64,000 nt of DNA from RZYX01 sp036654375 (GTDB taxonomy: Bacteria > Bacillota > Clostridia > Oscillospirales > Acutalibacteraceae). Where the stretch lies: assembly GCA_036654375.1 (NCBI GenBank), contig JAVVSD010000002.1, positions 62,001 through 126,000 of the forward strand, given 5' to 3'. Within the stretch, counting starts at the first letter, position 1, and each line of letters starts with the position of its first letter. Below, piece by piece: positions 7,253 to 15,428 of this stretch. Both the position numbers and the translations under genes were made by a program. Under the pieces are notes generated by a model that worked only from the letters and a program-made list of their open reading frames with translations, was not told the origin of the DNA and ran no database searches.

Positions 7253-8614
7253 TTCAAAGGCTTCTCTGATATTTTTGGTTCCTATTATTTCTATATCTTT
7301 TTTTGCCGACGCAGAAAGTGACTTTACATTGTCCTTTGGAATAATACACTTTTTGAATCCAAGTCGAGCTGCTTCTTTAACTCTCTGTTCGCAGTTACCA
7401 ACAGAGCGAATTTCGCCTGCAAGTCCAATTTCTCCAAAGGCAAGTACATCATCACGAACAATAATATCTTTTAAGCTTGAAACAAGAGAAAGAGCAACAG
7501 ACAAATCTGAAGCTGGCTCAATAAGTTTTAAGCCACCAATAACGTTAATGTATGTATCCATATTTCCGAAGAAATATCCTCCCCTTTTTTCAAGCACAGC
7601 GAGCAACATAGATAGCCTATTATAATCAAAGCCTGTTGCCATTCTTCGTGGATTTCCAAAACCGCTTGGAGTTACAAGTCCTTGAACTTCCGCAAGAATT
7701 GGACGAGATCCTTCCATAACACAGGCAACGCAAGTTCCAGAAGTGTCTTTTGGTCTGCCTGAAATAAGCATTTGCGATGGATTTTTAACCTGTGAAAGTC
7801 CAGTGTCAAGCATTTCAAAAACGCCAATTTCGTTGGTTGAACCATATCTGTTTTTAACTGCTCTTAAAATTCTGTAAGAAAGGTGCCTTTCACCTTCAAA
7901 ATATAATACGGCATCAACAATATGCTCAAGTACTTTTGGTCCTGCAATATTTCCATCTTTGTTAACATGACCAACAATAATAATCGGAATATTTAGGTCT
8001 TTTGCAGCACGCATAAGCCAGCTTGTTGATTCTCTCACTTGAGTTATGCTGCCTGATGAAGAAGATATCTCTGGAAAGTTCATTGTTTGAATGGAGTCAA
8101 TTATGACCAAATCAGGCTTTTCAGTTTTTATGTACTCTGTGATTGTTTCAACATTAGTTTCACACATTATAAACAGGTTTTGAGTTGAAACATCAAGTCT
8201 GTCTGCCCTTAGTTTAATCTGATGTGCTGATTCCTCTCCTGAAACATAAAGAATCTGAAGATTTTGACCAAGCTGTTCACAAACTTGCAGAAGAATTGTT
8301 GATTTTCCTATTCCTGGGTCGCCACTTAAAAGTACAAGTGACCCCTTTACTATACCCCCTCCAAGAACTCTGTCGAATTCTGAAAGACCAGTTTTATATC
8401 TACATTCATTATCAGCTTTTATGCTTTGTAGGTTTAACGCAGTTACTGAATTAAGTGTATTGGTTGTTGCTCTCTTTGAGGCGTTTGTTTCCTGGATTCG
8501 TACTTCTTCAGTCATACAATCCCATTCACCACATACCGGACACTTACCATGCCATTTTGGATGTTCGTATCCGCATTCTTTACATACAAACACTGTTTTT
8601 GATTTCTGAGCCAT
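7241..8614 (-). CDS. radA: DNA repair protein RadA
   Basis: RadA is a RecA-like branch-migration ATPase used in recombinational repair. The 457-residue product has an N-terminal C4 zinc finger (CKECGYEHPKW...CPVCGEW), Walker A GDPGIGKST, Walker B LVIIDSIQTM, the RadA-specific KNRYG motif and a C-terminal Lon-like domain. The start ATG 8614 follows GGAGG. cwlD lies 17 bp upstream on the same strand, and the 3' end overlaps the small gene 7088-7252. Confidence 0.96.
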   Translation of the reverse strand: MAQKSKTVFVCKECGYEHPKWHGKCPVCGEWDCMTEEVRIQETNASKRATTNTLNSVTALNLQSIKADNECRYKTGLSEFDRVLGGGIVKGSLVLLSGDPGIGKSTILLQVCEQLGQNLQILYVSGEESAHQIKLRADRLDVSTQNLFIMCETNVETITEYIKTEKPDLVIIDSIQTMNFPEISSSSGSITQVRESTSWLMRAAKDLNIPIIIVGHVNKDGNIAGPKVLEHIVDAVLYFEGERHLSYRILRAVKNRYGSTNEIGVFEMLDTGLSQVKNPSQMLISGRPKDTSGTCVACVMEGSRPILAEVQGLVTPSGFGNPRRMATGFDYNRLSMLLAVLEKRGGYFFGNMDTYINVIGGLKLIEPASDLSVALSLVSSLKDIIVRDDVLAFGEIGLAGEIRSVGNCEQRVKEAARLGFKKCIIPKDNVKSLSASAKKDIEIIGTKNIREAFELTI

Positions 8615-8631
8615 TTATATATTCCTCCACA

Positions 8632-9345
8632 CTAAGCGTAATTTAAAATCCCACACATTATACAGAAAACTATTTTATTTTGATAATCTTTACTTTTTAG
8701 TTTATGACATTCTTCATAATTTGACAAAAATCCGCATTCGACCATTACCGCAGGGTTCTTTGCATAGTATAACATATAAATGTTTGTTCCGCTTTTTTTA
8801 ATTGTACGATTATTATTTGGCTGTAATAATTCTCTTACAGCAGACTGAATACTTTGTGCAAGCACCTTGCTTTGGTCACAATTTGGTGCATAGAAAGTCT
8901 GGGTTCCACAAGCGCTTTCAGCTGAATACTCATTCTGGTGAATGCTGATTAAGATACTGTTTGGGGTTGAATTAACCAAGTCAGATCTGTTATGTATATC
9001 GGATACTTTTTTTTGTCTGATTCCTCGGCATTCACTAACATCATAAATTAGCTTATCCTTTGTCCTTGTCATGATAACATTATAGCCCATAATTCTTAAT
9101 GATGTTTCAAGTTTTTTTGAGATAGAAAGGTTAATCCCCTTTTCAACTGTTCCGTCACGAGCAACAGCACCGCCGTCTTCTCCGCCATGACCTGCATCTA
9201 TAATAACAGTTCTGTGCTTTTCATTGCCACCATTTATGGACGAAAAAATAGAATTCTCATTTTCATATTTTGCCCAAAACAAAAGCACAATAAATAATAC
9301 CAACAAAAATAATACAGCTAATAACACAATCCACTTATTTCTCAA
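8632..9345 (-). CDS. cwlD: N-acetylmuramoyl-L-alanine amidase, CwlD type
   Basis: An amidase_3 enzyme that cleaves the amide bond between MurNAc and the stem peptide; CwlD makes muramic-delta-lactam in spore cortex. The product has an N-terminal membrane anchor (about residues 4-24), then DAGHGGEDGGA with a zinc-ligand His, the zinc-ligand Glu in VEKGIN, SIHQNEY and VMVECGFLSN with the catalytic Glu. TTG 9345 is chosen because AGGTGG lies five bases before it, giving 237 residues. GTG 9354 is possible but overlaps that RBS. Assignment to CwlD rather than a vegetative amidase rests on size and simple architecture. Confidence 0.82.
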   Translation of the reverse strand: MRNKWIVLLAVLFLLVLFIVLLFWAKYENENSIFSSINGGNEKHRTVIIDAGHGGEDGGAVARDGTVEKGINLSISKKLETSLRIMGYNVIMTRTKDKLIYDVSECRGIRQKKVSDIHNRSDLVNSTPNSILISIHQNEYSAESACGTQTFYAPNCDQSKVLAQSIQSAVRELLQPNNNRTIKKSGTNIYMLYYAKNPAVMVECGFLSNYEECHKLKSKDYQNKIVFCIMCGILNYA

Positions 9346-9477
9346 AAAAACCACCTCAAGAAAATATATGCATAAAAATAAGTAGTATGATGTTATAGCT
9401 GTTTATGTAGAAATTATTTATCAAGTTTGGTTTAATTAATGTTCATTATACTTTGATATAAAATGGCAATAAGCGCA

Positions 9478-10593
9478 CTATTTAAAGTACATAAACAATT
9501 GACATTTTATCATTCCGTTATATAGCTTTCTTCGTTTATCAGCGGGACGTCCAAAAAAATTCTCAAATGTTTCTGACGGACTAATAATATAATAAGCCCA
9601 CCCTTTACTTTTTTCAAATTGTCTACCCATTTCTTCATACAGCTTATTTGCATCTGCAATATCAAGCATACGCTCTCCATATGGTGGATTGCAAATTACA
9701 GTTCCTTTTTCGCTTCTCTTTTCAAAATTATGAATATCCGCAGTAAAAAAATTAATTTTTGATGAAACACCGGCACGCTTTGCATTAAGCTTTGCAATTT
9801 CTATAGTGTCGCTATCAATATCTGAGCCATATGAGGCATATTCACTGTCCCATTTGACTAAATCGTTGGATCTTTCTCTTTCCTCCTGCCAAATTTGTTG
9901 TGGAATATTGCCCCATTGTTCAGCAGAAAACCTTCTATTCACTCCAGGAGCAATATTGTGTGCCATCATAGCACCCTCAATAAGGATTGTGCCAGAACCG
10001 CACATCGGGTCATAAAGTGTGTGATAATGTTTTACTCTCGCAAGATATGCAAGCGATGCAGCAAGCGTTTCCTTTAGTGGAGCTTCATTTGCATCAAGTC
10101 TATAACCACGCTTATGAAGCCCAGCTCCTGATGTATCGATGAGAAGGCTAACCTTATCTTTCATTATTGAAAATTGTATTTGGTAAAGAGTGCCAGTTTC
10201 TGAAAACCATGGCACTTTATATTTCGATTTCAAGCGTTCAACAACTGCCTTTTTAATGATTGCCTGACAATCTCGAACACTAAATAAAGTGGAGTTTATA
10301 GAATATCCCTTAACTGGAAAAGCATCATCCTTTCCAATCCACTCTTCCCATGGCAATGCTTTCGTATTTTCAAAAAGTTCTTCAAAGCTCCTTGCTTCAA
10401 AGCTTCCGACAAGAACCTGAACTCTTTCTGCAAATCTACAGTTAATATTTGCTCTTGCAAGAATAGACTCATCACCAGAAAAAAGTACTCGTCCATTTTC
10501 TGCAACAACATTTTCTGCTCCCATGGCTTTAAGTTCGTCGGCAATAAGAGCTTCAATTCCAAGTAAGCAAGGTATTACATAGTTGATATTCAT
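9478..10593 (-). CDS. THUMP-domain class I SAM-dependent RNA methyltransferase (RlmL/YpsC family)
   Basis: Probably makes m2G in 23S rRNA. The 371-residue product has an N-terminal ferredoxin-like/THUMP region (about 1-150) and a Rossmann methyltransferase domain with DPMCGSGTILIEGAMMA (SAM site) and the NPPYGER motif typical of N2-guanine methyltransferases. The start ATG 10593 follows GGAGG. It lacks the second methyltransferase domain of E. coli RlmKL, as is normal in Firmicutes. A terminator precedes it, so it has its own promoter. Confidence 0.88.
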   Translation of the reverse strand: MNINYVIPCLLGIEALIADELKAMGAENVVAENGRVLFSGDESILARANINCRFAERVQVLVGSFEARSFEELFENTKALPWEEWIGKDDAFPVKGYSINSTLFSVRDCQAIIKKAVVERLKSKYKVPWFSETGTLYQIQFSIMKDKVSLLIDTSGAGLHKRGYRLDANEAPLKETLAASLAYLARVKHYHTLYDPMCGSGTILIEGAMMAHNIAPGVNRRFSAEQWGNIPQQIWQEERERSNDLVKWDSEYASYGSDIDSDTIEIAKLNAKRAGVSSKINFFTADIHNFEKRSEKGTVICNPPYGERMLDIADANKLYEEMGRQFEKSKGWAYYIISPSETFENFFGRPADKRRKLYNGMIKCQLFMYFK

Positions 10594-10615
10594 TAATTTC
10601 CTCCGTCAAATAAAA

Positions 10616-10647
10616 TGAAAAATTGGCAGGTACAAGCCCTGCCAATT
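10616..10647 (-). terminator. terminator of hpf
   Basis: Minus-strand arms 10638-10647 and 10621-10630 (AATTGGCAGG/CCTGCCAATT) form a 10-bp stem followed by a T-run. Confidence 0.88.
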
Positions 10648-10656
10648 TATTATGCC

Positions 10657-11181
10657 TTAAAAATTGGGCTCAATTACACCATAGCCTCCATCATTTCGAT
10701 GATAAACAACATTTACTTGGTCTGACTCGTTGTTTAGAAAAACATAAAACATATGACCAAGCATATTCATTTGCAAAATAGCTTCATCTATGCTTTGTGG
10801 CTTTAGTCCAACAGATTTTGTTCTTACAACATCGAAATTCTTTTCTTCAAAGAAACTGGTGTCATTCAAATATTCGTCAAATGCTCCACTGCGAAGCTTT
10901 TTTTCAATCTTTGTTTTATTTTTTCTGATTTGTCGGATAAGAGAATCAACACAGCAGTCAAGTGCTTCCTCTAAATCATCACGAGCATCCTCTGCTCTAA
11001 AAATCATATTATTATTAAAAACTGTTATTTCTACTATTTTTTTATTCTTTTCAACCGTAGCAGTTATTTTTGCTTCAGCTTCATCTGAAAAAAACTTTTC
11101 AACTTTTGAAAGCTTTTTCTCTGCTCTTTCTTTGAAAGAATCGCGCGGTGTACATTTTCGTCCCATAATTGTAATCTTCAT
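10657..11181 (-). CDS. hpf: long-form ribosome hibernation promoting factor
   Basis: HPF dimerises 70S ribosomes into inactive 100S particles in stationary phase. The 174-residue product has the N-terminal beta-alpha-beta-beta-beta-alpha domain (1-105), with basic residues around KLSKVEKFF, and a C-terminal dimerisation domain (about 115-174) containing RTKSVGLKPQSIDEAILQMNMLGHMFYVFLN, split by the usual linker. It is monocistronic, with an extended -10 promoter at 11256-11261 and a strong terminator at 10616. Confidence 0.95.
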   Translation of the reverse strand: MKITIMGRKCTPRDSFKERAEKKLSKVEKFFSDEAEAKITATVEKNKKIVEITVFNNNMIFRAEDARDDLEEALDCCVDSLIRQIRKNKTKIEKKLRSGAFDEYLNDTSFFEEKNFDVVRTKSVGLKPQSIDEAILQMNMLGHMFYVFLNNESDQVNVVYHRNDGGYGVIEPNF

Positions 11182-11255
11182 AACTCAATCCCCCATTTAT
11201 ATATTAATCCCAATATTTAGGGATATTTAATAAATTTATTGGATTTATTATGATA

Positions 11256-11264
11256 ATTATAGCA
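11256..11264 (-). promoter_or_regulatory. extended -10 promoter of hpf
   Basis: On the minus strand TGC-TATAAT gives a TGn extended -10; no clear -35 is required. Confidence 0.5.
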
Positions 11265-11299
11265 CACATTGTTCAAAAAATAAAGTAAAATGTTGTTAT

Positions 11300-12142
11300 T
11301 TATAAAATAATTTCTGCATGTCTTGTAACATGACATCCAACATTAACAGAAACAGGTAGTCCCGCTATATGTGTTGAAGCGTATTCTATATTTACTGCCA
11401 AAGCGGTTGTTTTCCCTCCAAATCCTTGCGGACCGATATTAAGCTCATTAATTCTTTTTAAGATTTCTTCTTCCATATCTTTATATAAAGAGTTTGGGTT
11501 TTGAATGTCTATTGAGCGACACAATGCTTTCTTCGCAAGATAAGCACAATGCTCAAAGTCCCCTCCTATGCCAATGCCAAGAACGATTGGAGGACACGGG
11601 TTACTGCCAGCTTTTATAACTGTTTCAATAACAAAATTAATTATATCTTCTTTTGTTGCTGACGGTGTAAACATTTTAAGTGTACTCATATTCTCGCTGC
11701 CAAAGCCTTTTGGTGAAACAATTATTTTGATTTTATCGCCGCTAACAATTTTTGTATGAATAACAGCGGGTGTATTATCATTTGTGTTTATTCTTTCAAG
11801 CGGATCGCTGACTATAGAGCAACGAAGGTTCCCAGTAATATATCCTTCAGCTACACCTTCATTTACAGCCGATACAAAGTCGCCTCCAACAATATGAACA
11901 TCTTGCCCTATTTCAACAAATATTACAGCCATACCGGTATCTTGGCAAATTGGAACATTAAGTTCTTTGGCATAATCAAGATTTTTACAAATGTCATTCA
12001 TTATATTAAGAGGTAATTCGTCTTCTTCTTTTAATACGCAATCTCTTATACACAGCTCTAATGAGCTTGGAAGAACTTTGTTTGCTTTGATGCAAAGCTC
12101 TTTCACTGCGTTTTTAATAACACTTACATAGATCTCACGCAT
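11300..12142 (-). CDS. fumA: fumarate hydratase class I, alpha subunit
   Basis: The alpha subunit of the two-subunit [4Fe-4S] fumarase/tartrate dehydratase family, which hydrates fumarate to malate. The 280-residue product shows CQDTGMA, the GGDF region, SPKGFGSENMS, CPPIVLGIGIGGDFE, GPQGFGGKTTALAVN and NVGCHVTRHAE, all family landmarks. The start is ATG 12142, behind AAGGAG; an upstream in-frame extension to 12196 overlaps a terminator and is rejected. The beta subunit, normally the next gene, is absent; hpf follows instead. Confidence 0.9.
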   Translation of the reverse strand: MREIYVSVIKNAVKELCIKANKVLPSSLELCIRDCVLKEEDELPLNIMNDICKNLDYAKELNVPICQDTGMAVIFVEIGQDVHIVGGDFVSAVNEGVAEGYITGNLRCSIVSDPLERINTNDNTPAVIHTKIVSGDKIKIIVSPKGFGSENMSTLKMFTPSATKEDIINFVIETVIKAGSNPCPPIVLGIGIGGDFEHCAYLAKKALCRSIDIQNPNSLYKDMEEEILKRINELNIGPQGFGGKTTALAVNIEYASTHIAGLPVSVNVGCHVTRHAEIIL

Positions 12143-12162
12143 AATTATCTCCTTAAAACAAA

Positions 12163-12194
12163 GTGCAGAGTTAAACCATAAAGGCACTCTGCAC
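12163..12194 (-). terminator. terminator after the S1-domain gene
   Basis: GTGCAGAGT (12186-12194 on the minus strand) pairs with ACTCTGCAC (12163-12171), followed by TTTGTTTT. Confidence 0.85.
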
Positions 12195-12199
12195 AAATA

Positions 12200-12697
12200 T
12201 TATTTATGTTTATTTGCTCCTCCGCCACTCTTGCGTGTAAAGCCACCGCCATGTTTTGTTTCTGATGCGTGCTTAAGGTCTGTCATCTTTTCATCACTGA
12301 CTTGTTTAAATTTCTGCATCATATCCTCAAAAGACATGGCCTTGTTTTGCTGGGTTCTTTGACCCTGCCAAACACTTTGGTTAGAAGACGACCTGTTTCT
12401 TTGCCCGCCGCTACTTCCATTTTGTGAGTAAGAAGAGTTACTGCGCTGAGGTCTTTGAACTGGTTCCTGAGCTTTCTTAATGGAAAGACTAATCTTGCCA
12501 TCATCACTGATACCAATTACTTTAACCTTTACGGTTTGACCTTCTGAAAGAAAATCTGTAATTTCTTTTACATAAGTCGAAGCTACCTCGGAAATATGTA
12601 CCATTCCAGTATTTCCTCCTGGTAACTCAACAAAAGCACCAAACTTTGTAAGTCCGGTTATGACTCCATCGACTATTATTCCTACCTCAACTTGCAT
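12200..12697 (-). CDS. yabR: S1 RNA-binding domain protein (YabR/GSP13 type)
   Basis: The first 73 residues form one S1/OB fold (VDGVITGLTKFGAFVELPGG...GMVHISEVAS), which binds RNA. The rest is a low-complexity Ser/Gln/Arg/Gly-rich tail ending in a basic GGGANKHK. The 165-residue size and the place beside divIC match YabR of Firmicutes, which associates with the small ribosomal subunit. It is the last gene of the spoVB-mazG-hup-rqcP-yabPQ-divIC cluster and is followed by a clear terminator. Confidence 0.87.
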   Translation of the reverse strand: MQVEVGIIVDGVITGLTKFGAFVELPGGNTGMVHISEVASTYVKEITDFLSEGQTVKVKVIGISDDGKISLSIKKAQEPVQRPQRSNSSYSQNGSSGGQRNRSSSNQSVWQGQRTQQNKAMSFEDMMQKFKQVSDEKMTDLKHASETKHGGGFTRKSGGGANKHK

Positions 12698-12738
12698 AAA
12701 AAAGCACAGTCCTCCTTAAAACAACTCATATCATTAAG

Positions 12739-13029
12739 TTAATTACCTGAAGATGTATCGTAGTAAACACGCTCACCTGGAAGAACATAACCAAGAACAT
12801 CACGCGCAACACGCTCAATGTATTTTGATGCATCACCATTGTCTAAAATCTGCTGAAGTTCATCATTCTCAAGTTGTTGTGACTGGTATTGCTGATTAAC
12901 TTGAGCCGATATCTCTTTCTTATCTCTTATTTCAAGCTGAAGTTGAACAAGTGTAATTACAAAATAACTCATAATTGCAATTAAGGACAAAGTTAAAATA
13001 AAGCTCCTGCTGCGTTTCTTCTTGCTCAA
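12739..13029 (-). CDS. divIC: septum formation initiator DivIC/FtsB family
   Basis: A 96-residue bitopic divisome protein: basic cytoplasmic start (KKKRSRS), one transmembrane helix (about 9-29), a coiled coil (about 30-65) and a C-terminal VARDVLGYVLPGERVYY motif that is diagnostic of the family. The start is TTG 13029, overlapping the yabQ stop by 4 bp (TTGA). The only RBS candidate, GGGGAA, lies about 10 bases upstream. Confidence 0.9.
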   Translation of the reverse strand: MSKKKRSRSFILTLSLIAIMSYFVITLVQLQLEIRDKKEISAQVNQQYQSQQLENDELQQILDNGDASKYIERVARDVLGYVLPGERVYYDTSSGN

Positions 13030-13568
13030 ACTTTATCATTCCCCTCGAATGCAGTTACACTACCACCTACCATATCGATAGTATTATACACTACATTTCG
13101 TCCATATTTCAAGTACCTTTTTGTTTTTTTAAAAAGTTTTTTATTTATTTTGATTAAAAGTAGCTTAATTTTCCTAAATAACTTACAAAACTTCTTGGTT
13201 ATCCACTTAAAAGGCATAATAATAAGTAAAACAGTTTTTTTAATTGTCAACTTTATCATTCTAATTATTTTATTAATAAAAGAAACAACAATCAACCCAG
13301 TTGATAAATAATATATCAGCCATCCAAAAAATTCGCCAATCAGAATATAGCCACGCACTATGCCTGAACTTAGTGCAAGTATAAAAATAAATGTTAAAAA
13401 TGCACATATTAAAAGATATAAAAAGTCCTGCATATATATTGCAAATTTATTTTTTGTAATATTCATGCGTACAATATAAAAAATGTCATATAAAAATCCA
13501 AGTGAAAATCCAAGACCAATTGATAAGAAAAAAATTCTTGTCTGGAGAGCCATTGTTGGTAAGTACAT
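13026..13568 (-). CDS. yabQ: spore cortex biosynthesis protein YabQ
   Basis: YabQ is a membrane protein of the outer forespore membrane needed for cortex formation. The 180-residue product has about four hydrophobic segments in the first 110 residues, with the family pattern GFSLGFLYDIFYIVR, followed by a very basic Lys-rich tail. The start ATG 13568 directly abuts the yabP stop at 13569. Position between yabP and divIC is conserved in spore formers. Confidence 0.88.
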   Translation of the reverse strand: MYLPTMALQTRIFFLSIGLGFSLGFLYDIFYIVRMNITKNKFAIYMQDFLYLLICAFLTFIFILALSSGIVRGYILIGEFFGWLIYYLSTGLIVVSFINKIIRMIKLTIKKTVLLIIMPFKWITKKFCKLFRKIKLLLIKINKKLFKKTKRYLKYGRNVVYNTIDMVGGSVTAFEGNDKV

Positions 13569-13850
13569 TTATCTGAACACCTTGCTGAAAAATCCGACAT
13601 TTCTTGGTTGAGAATCAGAATAGGACAAGGATGAAATATTCCCTTCAAGTGATAATTCTCCTATTTCAAGACTCAATTTACTAATATGCAGTTGTGTTCC
13701 ATGTACCGTAAGTTCTCCTAAGTCAGTAAAAATCACCACTGTTTGCTCGTCAAAGCTGTCCACATCCGATACCCCAGAAACACTCATTGTCCGCCTATCT
13801 TCCATAATAACATTATGTGGCATTGTAACTGTATTTCGTTCATCCGTCAT
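13569..13850 (-). CDS. yabP: sporulation protein YabP
   Basis: A 93-residue beta-rich protein needed for spore cortex. It contains the HNVIMEDRRTMSVSGVSDVDSFDE block and GELTVHGTQLHISKLSLEIGELSLEG, both typical of YabP/YqfC proteins. The start ATG 13850 is preceded by GGGAGG, which lies in the 3' arm of the 13854-13905 hairpin, so translation may be structure-controlled. Forms a pair with yabQ. Confidence 0.9.
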   Translation of the reverse strand: MTDERNTVTMPHNVIMEDRRTMSVSGVSDVDSFDEQTVVIFTDLGELTVHGTQLHISKLSLEIGELSLEGNISSLSYSDSQPRNVGFFSKVFR

Positions 13851-13853
13851 AAA

Positions 13854-13905
13854 AATAGCCTCCCAGCTTTTTATTCATAAATATGAATATTAATGGGAGG
13901 TTATT
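13854..13905 (-). terminator. intercistronic hairpin between rqcP and yabP covering the yabP RBS
   Basis: On the minus strand, arms 13894-13905 and 13854-13865 pair over 12 bp with one G-U, followed by TTTTAT and the yabP ATG. The GGGAGG Shine-Dalgarno site of yabP is in the 3' arm. An inner ATTCAT/ATGAAT stem extends the structure. Confidence 0.7.
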
Positions 13906-13936
13906 ACCCTGTTTAGTAATGAAAGTTCAATAATAA

Positions 13937-14176
13937 TCATTGTAATTTATACATTAAGGCAGCATCACTCTTTGTCGCGTGTTCTGATACTGTAATTACT
14001 TGTGCTTTGATTTTGTTTTGGCCCATCGTTATTTCTATAATATCGCCTTCCTTGACTTCATAAGACGCTCTTGCAGTCTTACCATTAACATCAATATGCT
14101 TTGCATCGCAAAGTTCGTTTGCGATGGTTCTTCTTTTTACAAGCCTTGAAACTTTAAGATATTTATCAAGTCTCAT
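13937..14176 (-). CDS. rqcP: RqcP/YabO, S4-domain RNA-binding protein
   Basis: A 79-residue S4 domain protein (MRLDKYLKVSRLVKRRTIA...CDAKHIDVNG) related to heat-shock protein 15. In Firmicutes RqcP works with RqcH in ribosome-associated quality control, stabilising alanine tailing of stalled chains. The start ATG 14176 follows GGAGG. Its place between hup and yabP is the usual one. Confidence 0.92.
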   Translation of the reverse strand: MRLDKYLKVSRLVKRRTIANELCDAKHIDVNGKTARASYEVKEGDIIEITMGQNKIKAQVITVSEHATKSDAALMYKLQ

Positions 14177-14198
14177 ATTGCTCCTCCATAAAATTCAA

Positions 14199-14223
14199 GG
14201 AGAGGAGAATTTATCCCCTCTCC
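14199..14223 (-). terminator. hairpin after hup
   Basis: GGAGAGG (minus strand 14217-14223) pairs with CCTCTCC (14199-14205), followed by TTGAATTTTAT. A weak terminator or intercistronic stabiliser. Confidence 0.6.
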
Positions 14224-14243
14224 CCTTCATTTCTTAATATAAA

Positions 14244-14522
14244 TTATTTCTTTGAAACTGCATCTTTAAGTGCTTTTCCAGCTTTGAATGCTGGAAGCTT
14301 TGAAGCTGGTACTAACATTGCTTCACCAGTTTTTGGGTTGTGTCCCTGCTTTGCAGCACGGTTACGAACCTCGAATGTACCAAAGCCAACAAGTTGAACT
14401 TTGTCATCGCCAACAAGAGCGTCTGTGATGCTGTCAATAACAGCTGCAACAGCCTTCTCAGCGTCTTTCTTAGTGAATTCTGCTTTCTCTGCTACTGCAT
14501 TTACAAGATCTGTCTTATTCAT
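14244..14522 (-). CDS. hup: HU family DNA-binding protein
   Basis: HU is the main nucleoid-bending protein. The 92-residue product starts MNKTDLVNAVAEKA and has the signature GFGTFEVRNRAAKQGHNPKTGE, including the DNA-intercalating NPKTGE beta-arm tip. The start ATG 14522 follows GGAGG; the open frame extends farther upstream but overlaps mazG and lacks family similarity. Lies between mazG and rqcP as in many Firmicutes. Confidence 0.96.
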   Translation of the reverse strand: MNKTDLVNAVAEKAEFTKKDAEKAVAAVIDSITDALVGDDKVQLVGFGTFEVRNRAAKQGHNPKTGEAMLVPASKLPAFKAGKALKDAVSKK

Positions 14523-14595
14523 TTTTTGTTTCCTCCATCTTAAAAACATATATTTTCCACGAAACGCCCATTGTTTAAGGAATTTCATTAGGATA

Positions 14596-15393
14596 CTAAT
14601 TTTGCTTTGCTTCAACCCAAAGCTTGTCCAAAACTTCAAGCGAGGAACTCTTCATATCAATGCCTCTATCATTTGCAAGATTTTCAACAATATTGAAACG
14701 CTCAATAAATTTTTCTGTTGAGGCCGTCAAGGCCTCCTCTGGGTGAAAATCTAAAAATCGAGAAACATTGACAGCTGAAAACAAAACATCTCCAAGTTCT
14801 TCAAAACAATTTTCTCTGTCATTATTGATTATTGCCTGTTTTAGTTCATCTATTTCTTCAGAAAGCTTGTCAAAAGCTCCATCAATCTTGCTCCAGTCAA
14901 AGCCAATCTTTGACGCTTTTTGCTGAACTTTTTCGCTACGCATCAAGGCAGGTAATTCTTTTGGAACAGAAAGCATACTGTCTGTTTGTGTCTTTTGACC
15001 TTTTGAGTTACGCTTAATATCATCCCAATTTGAAAGAACATCCTTTGTGTTATTTACAATAACATCACCAAAGATATGAGGATGACGCTCTATCAGCTTT
15101 TTGCAAATTCCATCTGACACATCGTTTATATTAAATGAGTTTTGTTCTGCTTCTATCTGAGCATGAAAAACGACTTGTAACAACGCATCGCCAAGTTCCT
15201 CTTTTAAAAGGTCCTTATCATCTTTATTTATCGCTTCTATAACTTCATATGTTTCTTCGATAAAATTATTTTTAATACTTTCATGTGTTTGTTCCCTATC
15301 CCAAGGACAACCATTTTCAGATCTTAACAATTGCATTATTTCTATTAAGTCATTAAAACTATACTTGTCTTTAATATTAAAATCTACAGCCAC
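14596..15393 (-). CDS. mazG: nucleoside triphosphate pyrophosphohydrolase MazG
   Basis: MazG hydrolyses NTPs to NMPs plus pyrophosphate, a house-cleaning role. The 265-residue product contains two MazG domains: an N-terminal LRSENGCPWDREQTHESI...EETYEV..EELGD.LLQVVFHA and a C-terminal KVGFDW-like ..EEIDELKQAI..ENCFEELGDVLFSAVN. The start is GTG 15393 behind GAGG. Second gene of the spoVB cluster. Confidence 0.94.
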   Translation of the reverse strand: MAVDFNIKDKYSFNDLIEIMQLLRSENGCPWDREQTHESIKNNFIEETYEVIEAINKDDKDLLKEELGDALLQVVFHAQIEAEQNSFNINDVSDGICKKLIERHPHIFGDVIVNNTKDVLSNWDDIKRNSKGQKTQTDSMLSVPKELPALMRSEKVQQKASKIGFDWSKIDGAFDKLSEEIDELKQAIINNDRENCFEELGDVLFSAVNVSRFLDFHPEEALTASTEKFIERFNIVENLANDRGIDMKSSSLEVLDKLWVEAKQN

Positions 15394-15428
15394 TCTCAGA
15401 CCTCAAATCAGTGTTTAATATTGTTATA

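Noticed and set aside
10790..11230. Plus-strand frame of 146 codons
   Set aside because: Antisense to hpf, with a Ser/Phe-rich composition and no RBS.
12143..12196. 18-codon N-terminal extension of the fumarase alpha subunit
   Set aside because: It overlaps the terminator of the upstream gene, and the ATG at 12142 has the RBS and the family-like start.
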